A DNA stretch of 6,064 nucleotides, from NCBI GenBank assembly GCA_022616395.1, contig JAKEEV010000535.1, forward strand, positions 1-6,064, written 5' to 3'. Origin of the DNA: Planctomycetia bacterium (GTDB taxonomy: Bacteria; Planctomycetota; Planctomycetia; Gemmatales; Gemmataceae). Under the pieces are notes generated by a model. The model saw nothing but the letters and a program-made list of their open reading frames with translations. It did no database searches and was not told the origin of the DNA. Each line of letters begins with the position of its first letter. The stretch's first letter is position 1. Positions 1 through 5,295 of the stretch are shown here, piece by piece. The position numbers and the translations under genes are program-made.

Positions 1-255
1 CGGAGTGACAACGCCGGGTTTGAAATGCTTCCAGAGCGCATCCGAGATAATACTGTAGGGCGAACCGGTATCAACGATGCATTCGGTGATCGCATACCCT
101 CCTGCGTCGATAGACGGAGTGAGCGCCTGCATAAAGTTCGCGTAAGCAATTAGCCGGAGGGTCACCAGCGATCCGAGGCTACCGTCGGGATGTCGGAACC
201 AGACAATTGGCACGCCTTGCGGCTGGCGGAGGTAAAGTTTGAGCGACGTTGCCAC
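1..255 (-). CDS. Retropepsin-like aspartic protease, N-terminal part (runs off the left edge)
   Basis: The minus strand from 255 to 1 is open for 85 codons and continues beyond the window. The product begins MATSLKLYLRQP and holds the hallmark IVDTGSPYSII, with the D-T-G triad at residues 62-64 inside a hydrophobic strand (about 57-70) and a following helix-like segment SDALWKHF. In retropepsin-like proteases one DTG/DSG loop per chain supplies one catalytic aspartate, and two chains form the active dimer. The start is GTG at 255-253, the only plausible in-frame start after an upstream stop; GGTGG just ahead is a weak ribosome site. It begins 11 bases after the stop of the 97-residue gene, so the two are probably co-transcribed. 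No signal peptide is visible, suggesting a cytoplasmic protein. Substrate unknown. The conserved glycine-rich second motif expected further along cannot be checked here. Confidence 0.75.
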   Translation of the reverse strand, partial: MATSLKLYLRQPQGVPIVWFRHPDGSLGSLVTLRLIAYANFMQALTPSIDAGGYAITECIVDTGSPYSIISDALWKHFKPGVVTP

Positions 256-266
256 GAGACCACCGG

Positions 267-560
267 TTACAAAATCATCGGCTGGATGCGGGAGACAACG
301 ATGCGAGCGTTCTGAAGCTCTGGTTCAGCAGCGAAGATTTTTTCACTGAGTTCATCGATATTCGGACCGACGCCCAAGATCCGCCCATCTGTCGCCAGGA
401 TATAGTCGCCGACGTTACCTTCGATTTCTTGGGTCGAGATCCATTGGAGTAACTTGATGCGAGCCTGTACATCGTCCGGTGATCCGAAGCCGGGGTAGTC
501 CGGCCAACCCTCGGACGCGGGGAGTTCGGGATTGTTGGTTGTCGGTGGGTTCTCAGTCAT
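267..560 (-). CDS. Small protein resembling DUF5678, partner gene of the protease
   Basis: A 97-residue product. Its first ~35 residues are polar and proline-rich, probably disordered. The rest forms a compact block (about 50-92): GDYILATDGRILGVG, then an acidic helix-like NIDELSEKIFAAEPEL, then the strand ARIVVSRI. This strand-turn-strand-helix-strand pattern, with a glycine before the second strand's end, resembles the DUF5678 family, whose function is unknown; the match is from memory of the pattern. I chose ATG at 560-558 because AGAGGA lies 7 bases upstream; the open frame extends to a GTG at 584, but that would put the ribosome site inside the gene. It lies 44 bases after the M42 gene and 11 before the protease gene. 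No transmembrane segment. I infer that it works with the protease (partner, adaptor or substrate), without direct evidence. Confidence 0.7.
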   Translation of the reverse strand: MTENPPTTNNPELPASEGWPDYPGFGSPDDVQARIKLLQWISTQEIEGNVGDYILATDGRILGVGPNIDELSEKIFAAEPELQNARIVVSRIQPMIL

Positions 561-587
561 CGCTTCTTCCTCTGATCGCGGCACTGC

Positions 588-617
588 ATTATCTCACTAC
601 CCGGTCAGGGAATCCAG
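588..617 (-). promoter_or_regulatory. Possible promoter for the DUF5678-like/protease pair
   Basis: On the minus strand, GATAAT (complement of 588-593) is preceded by TGA, giving an extended -10 pattern TGnGATAAT. A poor -35 candidate, TGGATT, lies 17 bases further up inside the end of the M42 gene. A start near 581 would leave a leader of about 20 bases before the ATG at 560, which fits that start better than the GTG at 584. This is a weak sequence match only. Confidence 0.3.
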
Positions 618-1675
618 TTGGTCTCAGGGCCGACCGCCGCGCAGAACTCCGCCAGGAGCTTCGCGGCGTTGTTCAGGTCGCCGAGGTGAACCACTTCCAC
701 CGGGCTGTGCATGTAGCGGTTTGGAATACCGATGAGTCCCGTCGCGACACCTTCGCGCGCAATCTGGATGGCGTTGGCGTCGGTGCCGGTGGCTCGTGGA
801 ACTCCTCGAATCTGAACCGGAATCTCGTGAGCCTTCGCGGTCGATTCCAGTAGCTCGAACACACGCGGGCTGATGTTTGGTCCGCGGAAGATCACCGGAC
901 CGGACCCGCACTTCGTTTCTCCAAGCTGTTTCTTGTCGTTGCCCGGCGTATCGGTCGCGTGGCACACATCGACCGCGATACCAACAGTCGGGTTAATGCT
1001 GTACGCGGCCGTTGTCGCTCCGCGCAGGCCGATCTCTTCAGCCACGGTGGACACCCCATACACCGCGGTACGCAACTCGCGGCCATGAAGCAACCGCACG
1101 GCTTCCATGCACACCCAGAGTCCGACCTTGTCGTCCATCGCGGGGCTTGAAGCCAGATCATTGCGCAGTGGGCGATAACCGAGCGCGAACGTGACCGGAT
1201 CACCACAGCGAACAAGCCCCTCGGCTTCTTCCTTGTTCTTCGCGCCGATATCGACCCACACATCGGTGAAGTCCGGCACCTTGTTCCGCTCATCGGGCTT
1301 CAAGAGATGAATCGCCCGACGCGCCACGACACCGTGGATGGGTCCGTCCTTCGCCCAGACCGTGAGACGCTGACCGAGAAGAATCTGCATATCCCAGCCG
1401 CCGATGGGCTGGATGTAGAGGAAGCCTTCCGAGTCGATGAACTGCACCATGAGTCCAATCTGATCGCAGTGACCCGCGAGCATGATTCGCGGAGCATCAC
1501 TCGGCCTGCCTTCCGGAAATCGCATCGCGAAGACATTCCCGTGCGCATCGGTGCGCACTTCATCCGCGAAGGGCCTCATCCACTCGCGAACAACGTGCTG
1601 AATCTGCTGCTCGAACCCCGACGGACTGGGCGTCTCAAGCAGCGCCTTCAAGAACTCGTGCGACGAATGCTCCAT
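605..1675 (-). CDS. M42 family metallopeptidase (CelM/FrvX/glutamyl aminopeptidase type)
   Basis: A 356-residue product, normal for M42 cytoplasmic aminopeptidases, which form large tetrahedral complexes and trim peptides with a two-metal centre. The N-terminal block LLETPSPSGFEQ (12-23) is typical. Expected metal and catalytic residues are all visible: H69 and D71 in AGHCDQIG, D181 in AMDDKVG, the pair E213-E214 in VAEEIG, D236 in VDVCHATDTP and H323 in NRYMHSPVE. The inserted dimerisation-type domain lies roughly at 72-170. The first motif reads HCDQIG instead of the common HMDEIG, but the ligands are kept. The start is ATG at 1675-1673 with GGAG 8 bases upstream. The same frame stays open up to 2179, but that part overlaps purH and reads as low-complexity arginine-rich sequence. 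Preceded by a 30-base-pair palindrome after purH. Exact substrate preference (glutamyl, leucyl, other) cannot be read from sequence. Confidence 0.93.
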   Translation of the reverse strand: MEHSSHEFLKALLETPSPSGFEQQIQHVVREWMRPFADEVRTDAHGNVFAMRFPEGRPSDAPRIMLAGHCDQIGLMVQFIDSEGFLYIQPIGGWDMQILLGQRLTVWAKDGPIHGVVARRAIHLLKPDERNKVPDFTDVWVDIGAKNKEEAEGLVRCGDPVTFALGYRPLRNDLASSPAMDDKVGLWVCMEAVRLLHGRELRTAVYGVSTVAEEIGLRGATTAAYSINPTVGIAVDVCHATDTPGNDKKQLGETKCGSGPVIFRGPNISPRVFELLESTAKAHEIPVQIRGVPRATGTDANAIQIAREGVATGLIGIPNRYMHSPVEVVHLGDLNNAAKLLAEFCAAVGPETNWIP

Positions 1676-1693
1676 ACGTAAAGCTCCAGATAA

Positions 1694-1790
1694 GCCGCAC
1701 GATGAACGCAGAGAAGACACGATCAGAACAAAGCAGATTTGAATTCTGTCTTGTGTCTTAATCGTGTCTTCTCCGCGTTCATCGTGCGGC
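1694..1790. repeat. Long palindrome between purH and the M42 gene
   Basis: The left arm 1694-1723 (starting GCCGCACGATGAACGC) matches the reverse complement of the right arm 1761-1790 over 30 bases with a single A/G difference, which still allows a wobble pair in RNA. The 37-base centre continues to pair imperfectly (AGAACAAAGCAGA against the complement of TCTGTCTTGTGTCT). It fills nearly all of the 122-base gap, from 8 bases after the purH stop to just ahead of the M42 ribosome site. No run of T follows on either strand, so it is not a typical intrinsic terminator. Confidence 0.9.
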
Positions 1791-1797
1791 TGAATTC

Positions 1798-3399
1798 TCA
1801 ATGTCGAAAGTGCCGAACGCCCGTGAAGAGCATCGCGAGGCCGTGCTGGTCGCACGCGGCGATGCTGTCGGCGTCCTTGACCGAGCCGCCGGGCTGAATG
1901 ATCGCCGTCACGCCGGCCGCGGCCGCCGCGTGGACGTTGTCCGGGAACGGGAAGAACGCATCCGACGCAAGCACGCTGCCTTTCGACTTCTCGCCGGCTT
2001 TCTTCACCGCGATCTCGACCGACACGACGCGACTCATCTGCCCCGCGCCGACACCGACAACGTGCGTGTCCTTCGCGAGGACAATCGCGTTGCTCTTCAC
2101 GTGCTTGCAGACGAACCACGCGAAGTGTAGAGCAAGAAACTCCGCCTCTGTGGGCGTCCGCTTGGTGACGGTCTTCCATTCACTGGGCTTGTCGGCACCG
2201 TAGTCGCGAGTTTGCACGAGTAACCCGCCATCGACGCGGCGGTAATCGAGTCCTTGCGGATCGCCCGATAGCTTGCCGGTTTTCAGAAGCCGCACGTTCT
2301 CCTTCCACTTCGTCAGCCCTTCGAGCGCGTACGGTTCGTAGTCCGGGGCGATGATGCATTCGATGAACCGCTTGGCCTTCGGGTCCATGATGGCGCTGGC
2401 GGTATCGACATCGACGGGTCGGTTGAACGCGATGATTCCTCCGAACGCGGAGAGCGGGTCTCCGTCCCACGCGAGCTGAAATGCATCGGCGAGTTTCGCC
2501 TTCATCGCCGCTCCGCACGGGTTGTTGTGCTTGACGATAACGCACGCTGGCCCCGCGAACTCGCGCACGAGGTTCAGAGCTGAGTCGAGGTCGAGGATGT
2601 TGTTGTAACTGAGTTCTTTGCCGTGAAGCTGTTGAGCGTTCGCGATGCACGCGCGGTCGTAGTTCTTCTTAAGGCCTGACTCAAAGTAGAACACGGCTTC
2701 TTGATGTGGGTTCTCCCCGTATCTCAATGCCTGGGCAACGTTGAATGACAAGATCAAATGCAGAGGCCAGTCTACCTCGCCGCCTTCGACCAGTTTCGGT
2801 GATCCCACCTGACCGAAATACTGAGCGATTACCACGTCATAATCAGCGATGCGGGCAAATGCCGTTGCTGCTAGCTTGGCCCGAAACTCGCGTGATGTTG
2901 ACCCTTTGTTCGCCTCAAGTTCCTTCAGGATCTGCGAGTATTGAACCGCGTTCGTCGCGACTGCCACACTCTCGAAGTTCTTCGCTGCGGCTCGGACCAT
3001 GCATGGGCCGCCGATGTCGATGTTCTCGATGGCTTCCGCTTTCGTCACGCCCGGTTTCGCCACGGTCTCTTCAAACGGATAGAGGTTGCATACCACAAGG
3101 TCGATTTCCGGTAAGCCGTGTTCCGCGAGCGTCTTCATGTGCTTCGGCTTGTCGCGCTTCGCAAGTAAACCAGCGTAGATCGCGGGGTGAAGTGTCTTCA
3201 CTCGGCCGTCGAGGATTTCGGGGAACTTCGTTAACTCCGCGATGTCCTTGACCGGCAACCCAGCGTCCGCGAGCGTCTTTCCCGTGCCACCCGTGGCGAT
3301 CAGTTCCACGCCGTACTTGGACACAAGCTCTTTGGCAAAGTCCACCAGTCCGGTTTTGTCGGACACACTCAACAGCGCGCGGCGGATGGGACGCAGCAT
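1798..3399 (-). CDS. purH: Bifunctional AICAR formyltransferase / IMP cyclohydrolase
   Basis: A complete 533-residue PurH, close to the usual 510-530. It catalyses the last two steps of de novo purine synthesis in the cytoplasm: formyl transfer from 10-formyl-tetrahydrofolate to AICAR, then ring closure to IMP. The N-terminal MGS-like cyclohydrolase domain (about 1-200) shows SVSDKTG (11-17), IATGGTGKTL (34-43) and DGRVKTLHPAIYAGLL (64-79). The C-terminal transformylase domain shows LRYGENPHQEAVFYF (225-239), ELSYNNILDLDSA (262-274), VIVKHNNPCGAA (287-298) with the catalytic K290-H291 pair, and DPLSAFGGIIAFNRP (314-328). It ends with the typical LFTGVRHFRH. The start is ATG at 3399-3397 with GAGG 7 bases upstream. 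It lies 153 bases after tilS on the same strand, with a very long palindrome between them, so shared transcription is possible but uncertain. No other pur gene is in the window. Confidence 0.98.
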   Translation of the reverse strand: MLRPIRRALLSVSDKTGLVDFAKELVSKYGVELIATGGTGKTLADAGLPVKDIAELTKFPEILDGRVKTLHPAIYAGLLAKRDKPKHMKTLAEHGLPEIDLVVCNLYPFEETVAKPGVTKAEAIENIDIGGPCMVRAAAKNFESVAVATNAVQYSQILKELEANKGSTSREFRAKLAATAFARIADYDVVIAQYFGQVGSPKLVEGGEVDWPLHLILSFNVAQALRYGENPHQEAVFYFESGLKKNYDRACIANAQQLHGKELSYNNILDLDSALNLVREFAGPACVIVKHNNPCGAAMKAKLADAFQLAWDGDPLSAFGGIIAFNRPVDVDTASAIMDPKAKRFIECIIAPDYEPYALEGLTKWKENVRLLKTGKLSGDPQGLDYRRVDGGLLVQTRDYGADKPSEWKTVTKRTPTEAEFLALHFAWFVCKHVKSNAIVLAKDTHVVGVGAGQMSRVVSVEIAVKKAGEKSKGSVLASDAFFPFPDNVHAAAAAGVTAIIQPGGSVKDADSIAACDQHGLAMLFTGVRHFRH

Positions 3400-3412
3400 G
3401 ACTCGGCCTCAA

Positions 3413-3554
3413 AAGACAAGGAAGAGGAATGGCCACAAAAAAGCACAAGAAGCACAAAAGAAAACAGAAGACAAAGAGTGAGTTCAAGACCACTCTGGTC
3501 TTGTCTTCGTTTTGTGCTCTTTGTGCCTTTTTGTGGCCATTCTCTTCTTGTCTT
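3413..3554. repeat. Very long near-perfect palindrome between tilS and purH
   Basis: The left arm, from 3413 (AAGACAAGGAAGAGGAATGG), pairs with the right arm ending at 3554 over roughly 60 bases with only a few mismatches and one- or two-base gaps. The best block is AATGGCCACAAAAA (3428-3441) against its complement at 3529-3542. The units resemble GCACAARA repeated, giving one arm that is almost all purine plus C. The apex has a small stem AGAGTG/CACTCT (3475-3480/3491-3496) around a 10-base loop. The element covers nearly the whole 153-base gap and its right arm includes two bases of the tilS stop codon. Confidence 0.9.
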
Positions 3555-4569
3555 ATTCCTTCCGAGTGATCTGAACCACTTTCCCGGCGTGTCTCATGCT
3601 CACGCCGTCGGGGAAGTCGCACGCAACGGCGTTACCAACGGCAACTTCAACGGCTCGATCCCACGCATCAAAGCCCATGTCACTTACGGGCCACCCTTCG
3701 CGTTCCCACACCAGTCGCAGAGCCGCGCGAAGTACAGCACGCGGAGCGGCAAGGAGCGTCGCTGCGTCAAGGATGATCGCGTTGGCGGCTCGCGGGCGTT
3801 CGGCCTTCGCCAACAGTTCGCTCGCGAGCGCGACAAGAACTTCGTGAGCTTCGTTCGCGTGTTCCGCGAGATGAGCCAGAGCCGACACCACATCTGGGTT
3901 GAACGACTTCAACAGCGGAAGCAGTTCGTGGCGAATTCGGTTTCGCGTGAAGCGCGTGTCGGTGTTCGTGCTATCCGTGCGGTAAGGCTGATTGAGAGTC
4001 GCGAGGTATTCGAGCACATCCGCGCGTGTGACGGCGAGTAGAGGACGCATCAAGACAACAGAGGACAGAGGACAGAGGTCAGAAGACAGATCATCTGGTC
4101 TCTTCTGGTCTCTGTCCTCTGACCTCTGACCTCTGACCGAAGCAATTCCCCGCAGCCCTTGCAATCCAGTTCCCCGGACAAGTCGGTGCAGAACGGTTTC
4201 GGCCTGGTCGTCGGCGGTGTGTGCGGTCGCGATCCAGGACGCTTTTTCGTCGGAGGCGATTTCCGCGAAGAACTCGTAACGCACTCGGCGCGCGGTCGAT
4301 TCGAGATTCCCGCCGAGTGCCGCTACATCGACGGTCGCGACACGACACGCAACTCCCAGTTCGCTTGCCAGATCTCGCACGAACCGCTCGTCCTCGTCCG
4401 ATTCCGCCCCGCGAAGCTTGTGATTGAGATGCGCGATCGTGATTTGCTTGCCAGAAGCTTCCAGAGCGCGCAGAAGCGCAACGCTATCGGCTCCGCCGGA
4501 AACAGCGACAACGCCACCGCCTTCGCGGTTGGCCATAAAGCCCCGAACTTCTCGCAACAACCGCGTCAC
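3553..4569 (-). CDS. tilS: tRNA(Ile)-lysidine synthetase, with an in-frame insertion
   Basis: TilS uses ATP to attach lysine to C34 of the CAU-anticodon tRNA-Ile, so that it reads AUA; it is essential in most bacteria. The 338-residue product shows the PP-loop VAVSGGADS (21-29), AHLNHKLRG (46-54), ATAHTADDQAET (114-125), RLVRGTGLQGLRGI (129-142), MRPLLAVTRADVLEYL (174-189), then DSTNTDTRFTRNRIRHELLP (199-218). A helical substrate-binding region follows, and the protein ends at 338, like shorter TilS forms. Between GLRGI and MRPLL, where the family usually has a short linker, lie about 28 residues (145-172, VRGQRSEDRDQKRPDD then LSSDLCPLSSVV) encoded by the palindrome at 4051-4138. The start is GTG at 4569-4567, chosen because AGAGGA sits 6 bases upstream; an ATG at 4644 would add 25 residues without family resemblance or a good ribosome site. 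Divergent from the DUF2752 gene. Confidence 0.95.
   Translation of the reverse strand: MTRLLREVRGFMANREGGGVVAVSGGADSVALLRALEASGKQITIAHLNHKLRGAESDEDERFVRDLASELGVACRVATVDVAALGGNLESTARRVRYEFFAEIASDEKASWIATAHTADDQAETVLHRLVRGTGLQGLRGIASVRGQRSEDRDQKRPDDLSSDLCPLSSVVLMRPLLAVTRADVLEYLATLNQPYRTDSTNTDTRFTRNRIRHELLPLLKSFNPDVVSALAHLAEHANEAHEVLVALASELLAKAERPRAANAIILDAATLLAAPRAVLRAALRLVWEREGWPVSDMGFDAWDRAVEVAVGNAVACDFPDGVSMRHAGKVVQITRKE
4051..4138. repeat. Palindromic element of 7-base units inside tilS
   Basis: On the plus strand, 4058-4078 is three copies of ACAGAGG, followed by TCAGAAG. On the opposite strand, reading from 4136 downward, there are three copies of TCAGAGG, then ACAGAGA and CCAGAAG. The two arms face each other around the apex CAGA-TCA-TCTG (4087-4097), backed by AGAAGA/TCTTCT. 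The arms differ in length by about ten bases and mismatch at the first base of each unit, so the stem is imperfect. The element is read through by tilS without a stop codon or frame change (29 codons between 4051 and 4137). Confidence 0.9.
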
Positions 4570-4666
4570 ACCGATTCCTCTGTTCGAGTACAATTCAAAC
4601 GTTATCTTGACGCGCGGACGGTTTCCATGAAAGTCCGCTTGCATCGCGAATCATCGGAGGCTATGC
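4570..4666. promoter_or_regulatory. Divergent start region of tilS and the DUF2752 gene
   Basis: These 97 bases separate two divergent starts and must hold both promoters if no longer-range transcription is involved. I see TTGACG on the plus strand (4607-4612) as a possible -35 without a convincing -10 at the right distance, and GATAAC on the minus strand (complement of 4600-4605) as a possible -10 without a good -35. Ribosome sites are clear: AGAGGA for tilS at 4576-4581 (minus strand) and CGGAGG for the DUF2752 gene at 4655-4660. Confidence 0.4.
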
Positions 4667-5176
4667 GTGCCCCCCGAACAACACGATATTGGCGACATGG
4701 AAGATGACCTGCCGGTGGCCAAGCCGGTTCGCCCCGCGCGCCGAACGAAGCTATTTGTTCGCGCGACGCTCGTCGCGGTTGCGCTGGCGCTGGCGGGCGT
4801 GTTCGCGGTCGCGTTCTGGCTCAACCCGTACGATGCGGACGGTCAGCCGCGAACGATGGCGACACACACACAACTCGGAATGCCACCGTGCAACTTCGTG
4901 GTGATGACCGGCAAGCCCTGCCCGGCGTGCGGCATGACAACGAGCTTCGCGCTCTTGGTGCGCGGAGATGTCTCGGCGTCGTTGCGGGCCAACTGGGTGG
5001 GAACGACAATCGCCCTGATCTGGGCAACCTTGATGCTCTGGGCGCTGGCAAGCGCGGTGCGAGCAAGGCCGCTGTTTATTCCGCGCGGTCGAGGTGAGCT
5101 AATCACAACCGTCATCGTCGGCACCGTACTCGTGCTCATGCTGACGCGATGGGGAATCGTCTTAATTAGTGGCTAG
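4667..5176 (+). CDS. DUF2752 family membrane protein
   Basis: A 169-residue protein with three likely membrane segments (about 30-52, 110-132 and 144-167) after a short, partly acidic N-terminus. Between the first two lies the family signature: a cysteine at 75 (PPCNF) and GKPCPACGMT (82-91), with C85 and C88 forming CxxC, followed by SFALLVRGDV and the ANW motif opening the second membrane segment. DUF2752 proteins are small inner-membrane proteins of unknown function; the paired cysteines could bind metal or form a disulfide, which is inference. The start is GTG at 4667, with CGGAGG ending 6 bases upstream; ATG at 4697 has no comparable ribosome site, and the ATG at 4663 is in another frame that soon stops. 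Two hairpins follow the stop codon. The lipoprotein gene lies 119 bases downstream on the same strand. Confidence 0.88.
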   Translation: MPPEQHDIGDMEDDLPVAKPVRPARRTKLFVRATLVAVALALAGVFAVAFWLNPYDADGQPRTMATHTQLGMPPCNFVVMTGKPCPACGMTTSFALLVRGDVSASLRANWVGTTIALIWATLMLWALASAVRARPLFIPRGRGELITTVIVGTVLVLMLTRWGIVLISG

Positions 5177-5178
5177 TG

Positions 5179-5201
5179 CTTGTGCTCGCGGAGCGAGCAA
5201 G
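5179..5201 (+). repeat. Small hairpin directly after the DUF2752 stop codon
   Basis: CTTG-TG-CTCGC, loop GGA, then GCGAG-CAAG gives nine base pairs with a two-base bulge. It begins two bases after the stop codon. No T-run follows, so it may protect the transcript end or form the base of the larger palindrome beside it. Confidence 0.6.
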
Positions 5202-5269
5202 TGTGAGTGTGAGTGAAAACCAAGTCGCGGGTCGGCTTTGGTTTTTTGTCTTTCACTGACACTCACACT
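5200..5269. repeat. Palindrome of GTGTGA units between DUF2752 and lipoprotein genes
   Basis: The left arm 5200-5218 (AGTGTGAGTGTGAGTGAAA) matches the reverse complement of 5251-5269 with one mismatch in 19. The right side carries an extra partial unit up to 5281 (GCACTCACACT) that has no partner on the left. The centre holds the terminator-like stem described separately. The element ends four bases before the ribosome site of the lipoprotein gene. Confidence 0.85.
5216..5247 (+). terminator. Possible intrinsic terminator of the DUF2752 gene
   Basis: AAAACCAAGTCG (5216-5227) pairs with CGGCTT-T-GGTTTT (5233-5245) around a five-base loop CGGGT, giving 12 pairs with one bulged T and one G-T pair. 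Two further T bases follow the stem, which itself ends in T, so the RNA shows UUUUUU at its 3' side. The stem has a fairly A+T-rich base. It is also the core of the larger palindrome, so termination may be incidental. Confidence 0.5.
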
Positions 5270-5295
5270 CGCACTCACACTTTTAGGGGGCACGG

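Noticed and set aside
561..584. GTG at 584 as start of the DUF5678-like gene
   Set aside because: It would place the clear AGAGGA ribosome site inside the gene, and the ATG at 560 has correct spacing to it.
1676..2179. Upstream extension of the M42 peptidase frame by 168 residues
   Set aside because: It overlaps purH on the same strand, reads as arginine-rich low-complexity sequence, and passes through the palindrome; the ATG at 1675 has a proper ribosome site and matches the family start.
1694..3554. Palindromes at 1694-1790 and 3413-3554 as intrinsic terminators
   Set aside because: Neither is followed by a clear T-run on the transcribed strand and the stems are far longer than usual; termination remains unproven.
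3071..3622. Minus-strand open frame of 183 codons with a hydrophobic stretch, spanning the tilS/purH gap
   Set aside because: The apparent membrane segment is only the translation of the palindrome's pyrimidine-rich arm; the rest overlaps purH and tilS in other frames.
3478..4041. Plus-strand open frame of 187 codons opposite tilS
   Set aside because: Antisense to conserved tilS sequence; its beginning is encoded by the palindrome and no domain pattern is visible.
4058..4136. CRISPR-like array
   Set aside because: Units are 7 bases with no spacers and are arranged as inverted arms, not direct repeats with unique spacers.
4570..4644. tilS start at the ATG at 4644
   Set aside because: The added 25 residues are unlike TilS N-termini, and a strong ribosome site lies directly before the GTG at 4569.
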